Positions 7,761 to 19,961 of a stretch of 34,578 nucleotides of DNA are shown piece by piece. Made by a program: the position numbers and the translations under genes. The stretch is from Sphingomonas parapaucimobilis NBRC 15100 (GTDB lineage Bacteria > Pseudomonadota > Alphaproteobacteria > Sphingomonadales > Sphingomonadaceae), in the NCBI RefSeq assembly GCF_000787715.1, contig NZ_BBPI01000037.1, forward strand, positions 1-34,578, given 5' to 3'. The notes beneath the pieces are model-generated. The model ran no database searches and was not told where the DNA came from. It saw nothing but the letters and a program-made list of their open reading frames with translations. The stretch's first letter is position 1. Each line of letters begins with the position of its first letter.

Positions 7761-9932
7761 ATGTCTTCGCGCGCCCGCGTCCTTGTCCTGAACTCCGCGC
7801 TCGGCCCCCTCGATTACCGTGTGCCACACGGGCTGGCGGTCGAGCCGGGGTCGATCGTCGTCGCGCCGCTCGGCCCGCGCCAGCTGTTGGGCGTGGTGTG
7901 GGAGCCGGAGCGGATGCCCTCCGATACCGAGGTCGGCGACAACCGCCTGCGTCCTTTGCTGGGCGTGGCGGACGCGCCGCCCTTGCCCGATGCGCTGCGG
8001 CGGCTGATCGAGTGGACGGCGGACTATTATCTCGCCCCGCCCGCTGCCGTGGTGCGGATGGCGCTGTCCTCCACCTCGGCGCTGGAGGGCGCGCGGACCG
8101 TCACCGAATATCGCGTCACCGGCCATGTCCCCGACCGCCTGACCCCGCAGCGGGCGCAGGCGCTGGAGCGGATCGGCGACCGCCAGGGCCTGATTCGCGA
8201 ACTGGCGACGATGGCCGACGTCTCCGACGCGGTGATCCGGGGGCTCGTCAAGAACGGCGCGATCGAAGGCGTCGAGGTCGATATCGACAGCCCCTTCCCC
8301 CTGCCCGACCCCGACCATCACCGCCCGGTCCTGTCCGAGGATCAGCGCGCGGCCGCGGACATATTGGTCGTGGGCGTCACCTCGCACAGCTTCCAGCCGG
8401 TGCTGCTCGACGGCGTCACCGGATCGGGCAAGACCGAAGTCTATTTCGAGGCTGTGGCGCAGGCCGTGTCGGAGGGGCGGCAGGTGCTGGTCCTGCTCCC
8501 CGAGATCGCGTTGACCGAGCCGTTCCTCAAGCGCTTCCACGACCGTTTCGGCTGCGAGCCGGTGGCGTGGCATTCGGGTCTGCGCTCGTCGCAGCGGCGT
8601 CGCGCCTGGCGGGCGATCGCCAGCGGTCAGGGGCTGGTGACGGTCGGCGCGCGCTCGGCCTTGTTCCTGCCCTATCGCAATCTCGGCCTGATCGTCGTCG
8701 ACGAGGCGCATGAGACCAGCTTCAAGCAGGAAGACGGCGTTCACTATCACGCGCGCGACGTGGCGGTGATGCGCGGCAAGTTCGAGCCGTGCCCGGTCAT
8801 CCTCGCCTCCGCCACCCCCGCGATCGAAACGCGGCAACAGGTCGCGTTGGGCCGCTATACCGACGTCAAGCTGCCCGGCCGTTTCGGCCCCGCGCAGATG
8901 CCGAGCATCGAGGCGATCGACCTGATCCAGGACCCGCCCGAGCGCGGCCGCTGGATCGCACCCAAGCTGGTCGCGGCGATGAAGGAAACTCTGGAGAAGC
9001 GCGAACAGTCGCTGCTCTATCTCAACCGGCGCGGCTATGCCCCGCTGACGCTCTGCCGGACCTGCGGGCATCGGTTCCAATGCCCCAATTGTACCGCCTG
9101 GATGGTCGAGCACCGACTGGTGCGGCGGCTGGCCTGCCATCATTGCGGCCATGTCCTGCCCACCCCGCGCGCCTGCCCCGAATGCGATGGCGAGGATACG
9201 CTGGTCGCCTGCGGCCCCGGCGTCGAGCGGATCGCGGACGAAGCCACCGCCCTGTTCCCCGAGGCGAAGATCGCGGTCGTCACCTCCGACACCATCTGGT
9301 CCCCCGCCAAGGCCGCGGAGTTCGTCGGGCGGATGGAGGCGGGCGATATCGATATCGTCGTCGGCACGCAGCTCATCACCAAGGGCTATCACTTCCCCAA
9401 TTTGACGCTGGTGGGGGTCATCGACGCGGACCTGGGGCTGGACGGCGGCGACCTGCGCGCGGCGGAGCGGACCTTTCAGCAGATCCGCCAGGTGTCGGGC
9501 CGCGCCGGGCGCGGGGCCAAGCCGGGCCATGTCTTCATCCAGACGCACAGTCCCAAGGCTCAGGTGATGCAGGCGCTGGTCACGGGCGATGCGGAGGCGT
9601 TCTATGCCGCCGAAACCGAGGCGCGGCGGGATGCGGATGCCCCGCCCTTCGGCCGCTATGCCGCGATCATCGTGTCCTCGGAGGATCAGGGCGCGGCCCA
9701 GTCCACCGCCAACGTCATCGCGCGCGCGGCTCCCAAGGTCGACGGCATGCACGTCTTCGGGCCTGCGCCTGCGCCGCTGGCGATGCTGCGCGGACGGCAT
9801 CGCTATCGGTTGCTGGTCCACGCCCGGCGTGCGCTGGCGGTGCAGGATGTGATCCGCGAGTGGCTGGGCGGGCTGGAATGGTCCGCCAAGGTGCGCGTTG
9901 CGGTGGATGTGGACCCGTACAGCTTTTTGTAA
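7761..9932 (+). CDS. priA: Primosomal protein N', replication restart helicase
   Basis: 3'-to-5' superfamily 2 DNA helicase that recognises stalled forks and reloads the replicative helicase. The 723-residue product has an N-terminal DNA-binding domain (about 1-105), Walker A GVTGSGKTE (218-226), the DEAH box at 314-317 and the GARSALF motif (296-302). Zinc-binding Cys pairs (CRTCGHRFQCPNC and CHHCGHVLPTPRACPEC) and the C-terminal helicase motifs GTQLITKGYHFPNLTLVGV and QVSGRAGRG follow. Length fits the family. It is transcribed alone, away from the convergent atp operon, with which it shares a repeat-filled 300-base spacer. Confidence 0.97.
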   Translation: MSSRARVLVLNSALGPLDYRVPHGLAVEPGSIVVAPLGPRQLLGVVWEPERMPSDTEVGDNRLRPLLGVADAPPLPDALRRLIEWTADYYLAPPAAVVRMALSSTSALEGARTVTEYRVTGHVPDRLTPQRAQALERIGDRQGLIRELATMADVSDAVIRGLVKNGAIEGVEVDIDSPFPLPDPDHHRPVLSEDQRAAADILVVGVTSHSFQPVLLDGVTGSGKTEVYFEAVAQAVSEGRQVLVLLPEIALTEPFLKRFHDRFGCEPVAWHSGLRSSQRRRAWRAIASGQGLVTVGARSALFLPYRNLGLIVVDEAHETSFKQEDGVHYHARDVAVMRGKFEPCPVILASATPAIETRQQVALGRYTDVKLPGRFGPAQMPSIEAIDLIQDPPERGRWIAPKLVAAMKETLEKREQSLLYLNRRGYAPLTLCRTCGHRFQCPNCTAWMVEHRLVRRLACHHCGHVLPTPRACPECDGEDTLVACGPGVERIADEATALFPEAKIAVVTSDTIWSPAKAAEFVGRMEAGDIDIVVGTQLITKGYHFPNLTLVGVIDADLGLDGGDLRAAERTFQQIRQVSGRAGRGAKPGHVFIQTHSPKAQVMQALVTGDAEAFYAAETEARRDADAPPFGRYAAIIVSSEDQGAAQSTANVIARAAPKVDGMHVFGPAPAPLAMLRGRHRYRLLVHARRALAVQDVIREWLGGLEWSAKVRVAVDVDPYSFL

Positions 9933-9945
9933 GCGGCGCTTTTTC

Positions 9946-10047
9946 TCCCCTCCCGCAGGCGGGAGGGGTCGGGGGAGGGCATGGGGTCTCACCGAGAAAT
10001 TCGCTTGCGGCTTTCCCTCCCCCATCCCGTCCCGCCTGCGGAAGGGG
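9946..10047. repeat. Interspersed palindromic repeat, family B, copy 2
   Basis: It begins 14 bases after priA with CCCCTCCCGC-AG-GCGGGAGGGG. GTCGGGGGAGGGCATGGGG and TCTCACCGAGA follow, and it closes with CCCTCCCCCATCCCG and CCCGCCTGCGGAAGGGG. The inner string is the reverse complement of that at 85-140. It may help to end priA transcription. Confidence 0.8.
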
Positions 10048-10070
10048 CGTGCTTGGGGCTGATGGTTTCG

Positions 10071-10161
10071 CGTGGCCTTCGACTACGCTCAGGCTGAACG
10101 GCGGTTTGGGATGGCCACCTTCCCCACGCTCCGTTCAGCCTGAGCGCAGTCGAAGGCCACG
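10071..10161. repeat. Long inverted repeat, family C
   Basis: Two arms of 31 bases (10071-10101 and 10131-10161), each containing GCCTTCGACT and GCTCAGGCTGAACGG or its complement, face each other across 29 bases. They are almost perfect complements. The string TTCAGCCTGAGCGCAGTCGA is, from memory, a very common dispersed repeat in sphingomonad genomes. It lies between priA and the atp operon terminator. Confidence 0.85.
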
Positions 10162-10180
10162 CCCCACCCACGCCCCAAAC

Positions 10181-10213
10181 AAAAACGGCCGCGACTTCCG
10201 CCGCGACCGTTTC
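10181..10213 (-). terminator. Rho-independent terminator of the atp operon
   Basis: On the minus strand AAACGGTCGCG and CGCGGCCGTTT form a stem (one G-U pair), followed by a T-rich tail TTTTTG. It is 22 bases beyond the atpC stop codon. Confidence 0.85.
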
Positions 10214-10235
10214 AAAACCCGGTTAAGGAAGCCCC

Positions 10236-10487
10236 TTACCCCGCATGCTCCGCCAGCACCGTCAGGCCCTTCGGCCCGACCTCGGCAAAACCACCGCGGA
10301 TCTGGATCGACTCCGGTTCGCCCTTGTCGGTGCGGTAAACCTGGATTGCGCCGTCGCGGATGGTCGACATGAAGGGCGCATGGCCCTCCAGCACGCCGAA
10401 ATCGCCCTCGGTGCCGGGGACGACCACCATATGCACCTCCTCCGAGCGGAGGAGCTTTTCGGGCGTGACGAGTTCGAAGTGCAGCAT
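10236..10487 (-). CDS. atpC: ATP synthase F1 subunit epsilon, short form
   Basis: Central-stalk subunit linking the gamma rotor to the c-ring. The 83-residue product starts [13 protein letters not shown] and contains the N-terminal beta-sandwich ([19 protein letters not shown], then IRGGFAEV and LTVLAEHA). It ends there, so the C-terminal helical hairpin of the usual 130-140 residue epsilon, which can extend and inhibit ATP hydrolysis, is absent. No frameshifted remainder is seen: the stop is followed by the operon terminator. Short epsilon is, as I recall, normal for sphingomonads, where another protein (zeta in related groups) may do the inhibiting. Last gene of the atp operon, 74 bases after atpD. 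Confidence 0.95.
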   Translation of the reverse strand: MLHFELVTPEKLLRSEEVHMVVVPGTEGDFGVLEGHAPFMSTIRDGAIQVYRTDKGEPESIQIRGGFAEVGPKGLTVLAEHAG

Positions 10488-10506
10488 GGTCTAAAATCTC
10501 GCATCG

Positions 10507-10525
10507 CTCTCCCCGCCGGGGAGAG
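10507..10525. repeat. Hairpin in the atpD-atpC spacer
   Basis: CTCTCCCC-GCC-GGGGAGAG is a perfect 8-bp stem in the 74-base gap before atpC. There is no T-run; its position just upstream of atpC suggests an effect on mRNA stability or relative expression. Confidence 0.55.
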
Positions 10526-10561
10526 GAAAGAGGGGACGGCCGAAACCGTCCCCCCATGTCA

Positions 10562-12626
<2,065 letters not shown>

Positions 12627-12627
<1 letters not shown>

Positions 12628-13502
12628 CAGAGCGCCTCGGCGCCCGAGATGATCTCGACCAGTTCGGTGGTGATCGCGGCCTGGCGCGTACGGTTATACT
12701 GGATCGACAGGCGGCGGATCATGTCGCCCGCATTGCGCGTGGCATTGTCCATCGCGTTCATCTGCGAGCCGTAGAAACCGGCCTGGTTTTCCAGCAGCGC
12801 GCGGAAGATCTGCACCGCGACGTTGCGCGGCAGCAACGCGTCGAGGATATCCTCTTCGCTTGGCTCGAACTCGGCGACCGCCTCGACCGAGGTTTCGGCC
12901 TTGCTGGGCGCGGGCATCGGCACGGGGATCAGCTGCTGCGAAACCGGGTCCTGCACCAGCGCCGAGACGAACTTCGAGTAGAACAGGTGCGCGACGTCGA
13001 ACTCGCCGCGCTCGAAACGGGCGATCAGGTCGTCGGCGATCTCGCGGGCGTCGTCGAACTTGGGCGCCTTGATCGCGCTCATGTCATGATCGGCAAGGAT
13101 CGCGTTCGGGAAGAAGCGCTTCAGCACGCGCCCCTTCTTGCCCGCGAGGTAGAACTTCACCGTCTTGCCCTGCGCGGTCAGCTCTTCGGCCTTGCGGCGC
13201 GCGGCGCGGACGATGTTGGTGTTGAACGCACCCGCCAGGCCACGCTCCGAGGTGGCGACGACCAGCAGCTGGACATCGTCCTTGCCGGTGCCCGCCAGCA
13301 GCGGCGACGCACCGACGCCACCGACGCGCGCAGCCATGCCGGCCATCACCGCTTCGAGACGCTCGGCATAGGGACGGCCGTTCTGCGCCGACTCCTGCGC
13401 GCGGCGCAGCTTGGCGGCGGCGACCATCTTCATCGCCTTGGTGATCTTCTGGGTCGACTTGACCGAGTTGATCCGGATCTTGAGGGCCTTGAGGCTCGCC
13501 AT
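12627..13502 (-). CDS. atpG: ATP synthase F1 subunit gamma
   Basis: Rotor shaft of the F1 sector. The 291-residue product starts MASLKALKIRINSVKSTQKITKAMKMV, in two parts, the conserved N-terminal helix that sits in the alpha3beta3 cavity. It ends with NATRNAGDMIRRLSIQYNRTRQ and AAITTELVEIISGAEAL, the conserved C-terminal helix. A loop of about 15 residues rich in Pro, Ala and Glu around residue 195 is lineage-specific. The Shine-Dalgarno AAGGA lies five bases before the ATG. It follows atpA after a 126-base spacer filled by a palindromic repeat, and its stop overlaps the start of the lipoprotein gene. Confidence 0.97.
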
Positions 13503-13518
13503 CTTCGTCCTTCTGCCT

Positions 13519-13617
13519 CCCTCTCCCCTCGCGGGAGAGGGTCGGGGTGAGGGTTTGCCACGGGCGGGGTCGCTTAGGGCGCCCCCTCACCCAACCCTCT
13601 CCCACCAGGGGAGAGGG
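13519..13617. repeat. Palindromic repeat within the atp operon (family B variant)
   Basis: CCCTCTCCCC-TCG-CGGGAGAGGG is followed by TCGGGGTGAGGG. The other side has CCCTCACCCAACCCTCTCCC and a last hairpin CCCTCTCCC/GGGAGAGGG. Outer and inner arms are mutually complementary, so a single long hairpin can form. It fills the atpA-atpG spacer and must be transcribed with the operon. Confidence 0.8.
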
Positions 13618-13628
13618 CTATGTCTGCT

Positions 13629-15741
<2,113 letters not shown>

Positions 15742-15956
15742 GGATGCGAATTCCTCGAACAACGAACGGGTTGGCCCCATGGGGAACGGGGCGCGAAAAA
15801 CGCGCCTCCGATGGGTTGGCGGGCGGTTAGCATCGGGAACCTTTGGATGCAAGCTGCGTGGCACATGTTATGACAGGTTGGTGACGCAAGCGTGAGAGCT
15901 TTGGCCGCAAGCCGTGGGATGAAAGCCACAATGGATTTTGCCAGAACCACCCGGCC
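15742..15956. promoter_or_regulatory. Divergent promoter region of the atp operon and the ada-like gene
   Basis: These 215 bases separate two divergent genes and must carry both promoters. The middle part (about 15842-15900) is less GC-rich, with CATGTTATGACAGGTTGG. On the minus strand TTGCAT and CTAACC sit 16 bases apart, but neither pair is strong enough to call. No gene or repeat is seen here. Confidence 0.4.
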
Positions 15957-16790
15957 ATGACCGACACCCCGCCCGAACCGCTCGACGAGGACGCCGCCTG
16001 GGCCGCGTTCGACGCGCGCGACCGCGCCGCCGATGGCCGTTTCGTCGTCGCGGTGAAGACCACCGGCATCTATTGCCGCCCGAGCTGCGCGGCCCGACGG
16101 CCCCGGCGCGAGCATGTCCGGTTCCTGGACACGCCGCAGGCGGCGCGCGCGGCGGGGTTCCGCGCCTGCATGCGCTGCCTGCCCGACGAAGTGACCCGCG
16201 ACCGGCAGGCGGTGGCGGCGGCAATCTCCCTGATCGATGCGGCCGAGGCACCGCCCGCGCTCGATACGCTGGCCGCGCGGGTCGGCTATGCCCCGCATCA
16301 TTTCCACCGGCTGTTCAAGCGCGCGACCGGCGTCACGCCCGCCGCCTATGCGCGGGCGCGGCGCACCGCCCGTGCGGCGCAGGCGCTCGCCGCCGAACCC
16401 AGCATTACCGCCGCGCTGTACGAAGCGGGCTATGCCGCACCCAGCCGCTTCTATGCGGACAGCGACCAGCGGCTCGGCATGGCGCCGGGGCAATGGCGAC
16501 GCGGCGGCGAAGGGGTGAGCATCGTCTGGGCGGTCGTTCCGTCGCCGATGGGGCCGCTCCTGGTCGCGACGACCGACCGGGGAATTGCGCGGATCGCGTT
16601 CGAGGGCGACGGACAGGCGCTTGTTCGCTCCCTGCCCGCCGCGAGCATTCGCCCAGCGGACACAAATATGCATGATCGCATCACCCGGATCGTCGCCGCC
16701 ACCGAAGCCCCCGACCCGTCACTCCCCGAACCCGCGCGACGGCTGTCCTTCATCGAGGCGGTGTCGCGGGCGCTGCTCGACGCCAGCTGA
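15957..16790 (+). CDS. Ada-type methyl-phosphotriester sensor/AraC regulator lacking the methyltransferase active site
   Basis: 277 residues with the layout of the Ada methylation-response regulator, but shortened. The N-terminal Ada zinc domain (about 10-80) has its four Cys ligands, Cys40, Cys44, Cys71 and Cys74 (GIYCRPSC; FRACMRC); Cys40 corresponds to the methyl-accepting Cys38 of E. coli Ada. An AraC-type helix-turn-helix region follows (about 85-182, with LAARVGYAPHHFHRLFKRATG). The start of an O6-methylguanine methyltransferase domain (VVPSPMGPLLVATTDRGI, about 193-210) comes next. Full Ada is about 350 residues and ends with a PCHR active site. Here the protein stops after FIEAVSRALLDAS, and the next gene begins 14 bases on, leaving no room for the rest. 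It could still repair phosphotriesters and activate genes. Confidence 0.85.
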   Translation: MTDTPPEPLDEDAAWAAFDARDRAADGRFVVAVKTTGIYCRPSCAARRPRREHVRFLDTPQAARAAGFRACMRCLPDEVTRDRQAVAAAISLIDAAEAPPALDTLAARVGYAPHHFHRLFKRATGVTPAAYARARRTARAAQALAAEPSITAALYEAGYAAPSRFYADSDQRLGMAPGQWRRGGEGVSIVWAVVPSPMGPLLVATTDRGIARIAFEGDGQALVRSLPAASIRPADTNMHDRITRIVAATEAPDPSLPEPARRLSFIEAVSRALLDAS

Positions 16791-16804
16791 CGATTCGGGG
16801 CCGG

Positions 16805-18322
16805 TCAGCGGCCCGAGCGGCAGCTATAGACCAGCTTTTCATTGGGCAGCGGGGGCAGCTGCTGGCGGATCTGGGCCTGTTCGCTCTCCAGATTCTGGAG
16901 CGCCTTGTCGGTCTTCACACAGGCGTTCGGCGTGCTGGGCTGATGCAGCTTGCGGATCGCCTCCATGGTGGTCGCGGGCAGCATGTAACGGGTCTGGGTA
17001 TAGGTGCGCGTGACCGGATCGAAGCGCGCGACGGTCACGGTCGGCTCCTCCTCGGGCACGATGATCCGCTGCCAGCCGCCCTCGCCCTCCAGATACTGGA
17101 CACGGCCATCGACGCAGCCATTGGCGCCCCAGTCCAGCCGCGCCTCGGCGGTCGAGGAGACGGTGATCCGGCTGCGATCGGCGATCAAGGTGCAGATCAT
17201 CGGGCCGATCGCCGCGCCGGGCGCGCTTGGCCCCGTGGTCGTCGTCATCGTCTCGCGCGGCAACTGGATCTCGGCGGAGGGGCGCAGCAGGAAGACGACC
17301 ACCGCCGCGACGATGGCGGTGCCGCCCGCCGAAACGGTCCAGATCGCCGCGCGCCGGGAACCTCGCGATTCCAGCAGCCCGGCCGCGCCGACCGCCAATG
17401 CGCCGCCGACCAGCAGCAGCGCCGCGACCGCCATGACATTCTCGCGCAGCCGCTCCGCCTGCCCCCGCGCGGCGTTCAGCGCTTCCTCGCGGCGCAGCGC
17501 GGCAGCATTGGCCGCCTCACGCTTGGCGGCCGCGGCATCGGCGACGGCCCGCGCATCCGCCGCGCTGTCCTCGCGCAATCGCTCCTCGATCGAGGTGCAG
17601 GGCACGCCGACCGAAGCGTAAGGCTGCTTCGCCTCGCGCAGGAACGCCATCAGCTCGGTGTCGGCGATCGCGAAGCCGAAGGTCGAATCACCGTCATCGG
17701 CCCGCGTCAGCGCCGAATTGACCCCGATCACCCGCCCGCACGGATCGAGCAGCGGCCCGCCCGAATTGCCCCGCGCGATGCTGGCGGTGTGGAGCAGCAC
17801 CTCGATGCCGGTCAGCGCACGGCGGCCCGAGGCCACACCCTGCGACCGGACGGGCGAGAGCGGGCGGATATAGTCCGCCGCCGACTGCGCCGTCGCCAGG
17901 TCGACATTGCCGGGATAGCCGAGCGCGATGACCTGATCCCCCTCGGTCACCGGGCCGGTGAACAGAGCGACGGGCGGCAGCCTGGCCTCGCTCACCTCGA
18001 TCAGCGCCAGGTCGCGGCGCGAATCATAGGCGATGACCCGGCCCTGATAGGACTTGCTGCCCTCCGACGGGACGACGCCGATCACGACATTGTCGGGATA
18101 GCGCTCGGCCAGTTCGACCACATGCGCGTTGGTGACGATCCGATTGGGCGCGACCGCTAAACCCGAGCCATGGCCGAATCCGGCCACCTGGTCGTCGACC
18201 ATCGCGATGGTGACGACCCGCACCACCCCGCGCGCGGTCGCAGCGATGTCGTCCGCCCCGGCCAGCGCGGGCGACAGTCCGACCAGGGTCAGGAGGACGG
18301 CAAGGACGAACCGGCTCAGCAT
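16805..18322 (-). CDS. Membrane-anchored trypsin-like serine protease with unknown C-terminal domain
   Basis: About 505 residues. A signal peptide (MLSRFVLAVLLTLVGLSPALA) leads into an S1/HtrA-like protease domain (about 25-235). The triad is His67 in TNAHVV, Asp104 in RRDLALIEV and Ser187 in ARGNSGGPLL. An Ala/Arg/Glu-rich coiled-coil stretch (about 245-295) and two hydrophobic segments (about 296-318 and 325-347) follow. The last 155 residues form a separate domain with Cys residues, including MICTLIADRSRITVSS and the ending VYSCRSGR. There is no PDZ domain, unlike DegP/DegS. The protease and the C-terminal domain are probably on the periplasmic side. The start is Met9 of the open frame because it directly precedes the signal peptide. 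It converges on the ada-like gene. Substrate unknown. Confidence 0.85.
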   Translation of the reverse strand: MLSRFVLAVLLTLVGLSPALAGADDIAATARGVVRVVTIAMVDDQVAGFGHGSGLAVAPNRIVTNAHVVELAERYPDNVVIGVVPSEGSKSYQGRVIAYDSRRDLALIEVSEARLPPVALFTGPVTEGDQVIALGYPGNVDLATAQSAADYIRPLSPVRSQGVASGRRALTGIEVLLHTASIARGNSGGPLLDPCGRVIGVNSALTRADDGDSTFGFAIADTELMAFLREAKQPYASVGVPCTSIEERLREDSAADARAVADAAAAKREAANAAALRREEALNAARGQAERLRENVMAVAALLLVGGALAVGAAGLLESRGSRRAAIWTVSAGGTAIVAAVVVFLLRPSAEIQLPRETMTTTTGPSAPGAAIGPMICTLIADRSRITVSSTAEARLDWGANGCVDGRVQYLEGEGGWQRIIVPEEEPTVTVARFDPVTRTYTQTRYMLPATTMEAIRKLHQPSTPNACVKTDKALQNLESEQAQIRQQLPPLPNEKLVYSCRSGR

Positions 18323-18430
18323 CGGACAGGGCCATATCCCGCCCATTCCACCGCCTGCAACCGGGATCGGTTAGGCATATGGTAAATCTTGCCATTTAGG
18401 GAATGGCCGGATGCCATGGGGAATGTCGGG

Positions 18431-19957
18431 ATGAGTGCGTTCGGTCGCCGTCAGGGTTTGGGAAGCGCGGGCGGTGGGCGTCCGGCCTTTGGCGTGGCGC
18501 GCCCGATGCACGGCCCCGGCCCCGTCACGCGCCCGGAGTCCGATTCGCCTGGCCCCGGTGGCGGCGCGCAATTCCCGCCGCTGTCCGCACTGGAAGGCGC
18601 GATCGCCGCGCCCGGCACCGCCGCCGATGCGATGCAGCGGCTGGCCGAACGCCAGGCCGCCTCCATCGACCCGACCCCGGCGCGCGGCGAAGGGTTCGAG
18701 GCGTCGATCCACCGGATCAAGGAACAGGTCCTCCCCCGCCTGCTGGAGCGCGTCGACCCGGAGGCTGCCGCGACGCTGGGCAAGGACGAACTGGCCGAGG
18801 AATTCCGCCCGATCATCGGCGAGGTGCTGGCCGAGCTGAAGCTGACGCTCAACCGGCGCGAGCAGTTCGCGCTGGAAAAGGTGCTGGTCGACGAACTGCT
18901 GGGCCTGGGGCCGCTCGAGGAACTGCTGGCCGATGCCGACATCACCGACATCATGGTCAACGGCCCCGAGCAGACCTATGTCGAGCGCAAAGGCCGGCTG
19001 GAGCTGGCCAATATCCGTTTCCGCGACGAGGAGCATCTGTTCCAGGTCGCGCAGCGCATCGTCAATTCGGTCGGCCGCCGCGTCGACCAGACCACGCCGC
19101 TGGCCGATGCGCGCCTGAAGGACGGCAGCCGCGTCAACGTGATCGTCCCGCCGCTGTCTTTACGCGGCACCGCTATCTCGATCCGCAAATTCTCCGCCAA
19201 GCCGATCACGCTCGACATGATGGCGTCGGGCGGATCGATGAGCCAGGACATGGCGACGCTGCTGAAGATCGCGGGGGCGTCGCGGTTCAACATCATCATT
19301 TCGGGCGGCACCGGCTCGGGCAAGACGACGATGCTGAACGCCCTGTCCAAGATGATCGACCCGGGCGAGCGCGTGCTGACCATCGAGGACGCGGCCGAGC
19401 TTCGCCTGCAACAGCCGCACTGGCTGCCGCTGGAAACCCGTCCCGCCAATCTCGAAGGCCAGGGCGAGATCAGCATCCGCGACCTCGTGAAGAACGCGCT
19501 GCGCATGCGGCCCGACCGGATCATCCTGGGCGAAATTCGCGGCTCGGAATGTTTCGACCTGCTGGCCGCGATGAACACCGGCCATGACGGGTCGATGTGT
19601 ACGCTCCACTCCAATTCCCCGCGCGAGGCGCTGGCCCGCATGGAGAATATGGTGATGATGTCCGACATCAAGGTGCCCAAGGAGGCGATCAGCCGCCAGA
19701 TCGCCGACTCGGTCGACATGGTCGTCCAGGTCAAGCGCCTGCGCGACGGCAGTCGTCGCGTCACCAACATCACCGAGGTGATCGGCATGGAAGGCCCGGT
19801 GATCGTCACGCAGGAGCTGTTCGCCTTCGAATATCTGGACGAAGGCACCGACGGGAAGATCATCGGCGAATATCGCTCGTCGGGCCTGCGCCCCTATACG
19901 CTGGACAAGGCCAGGCAGTTCGGCTTCGACAAGGCGCTGCTGGAGGCGTGCCTGTAG
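18431..19957 (+). CDS. cpaF: CpaF/TadA-family secretion ATPase
   Basis: Hexameric ATPase of the type II/IV secretion superfamily that powers Tad/Flp pilus assembly. The product of about 508 residues starts MSAFGRRQGLGS with a long Gly/Pro/Ala-rich leader (about 1-85). An N-terminal domain follows, with LGLGPLEELLADADITDIMVN. The ATPase core has Walker A GGTGSGKTT (about 292-300), Walker B RPDRIILGEIRG (about 360-371) and the His box TGHDGSMCTLHSNSP (about 384-398). Length and motifs match CpaF. The start was chosen because GGGGA lies eight bases upstream. No other tad/cpa gene is in the window, so it is either a solitary copy or detached from the pilus cluster. It ends four bases from the convergent membrane protein gene. 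Confidence 0.92.
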   Translation: MSAFGRRQGLGSAGGGRPAFGVARPMHGPGPVTRPESDSPGPGGGAQFPPLSALEGAIAAPGTAADAMQRLAERQAASIDPTPARGEGFEASIHRIKEQVLPRLLERVDPEAAATLGKDELAEEFRPIIGEVLAELKLTLNRREQFALEKVLVDELLGLGPLEELLADADITDIMVNGPEQTYVERKGRLELANIRFRDEEHLFQVAQRIVNSVGRRVDQTTPLADARLKDGSRVNVIVPPLSLRGTAISIRKFSAKPITLDMMASGGSMSQDMATLLKIAGASRFNIIISGGTGSGKTTMLNALSKMIDPGERVLTIEDAAELRLQQPHWLPLETRPANLEGQGEISIRDLVKNALRMRPDRIILGEIRGSECFDLLAAMNTGHDGSMCTLHSNSPREALARMENMVMMSDIKVPKEAISRQIADSVDMVVQVKRLRDGSRRVTNITEVIGMEGPVIVTQELFAFEYLDEGTDGKIIGEYRSSGLRPYTLDKARQFGFDKALLEACL

Positions 19958-19961
19958 GGGA

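Noticed and set aside
7437..10025. An 862-codon open frame on the minus strand opposite priA
   Set aside because: Arg/His/Gln-rich low-complexity translation, no recognisable domain, fully opposite priA motifs; a high-GC artefact.
16750..16805. A frameshift hiding the rest of the Ada methyltransferase domain
   Set aside because: Only 14 bases separate the stop from the convergent protease gene, and no frame there resembles the missing PCHR region, so a deletion is more likely than a frameshift.
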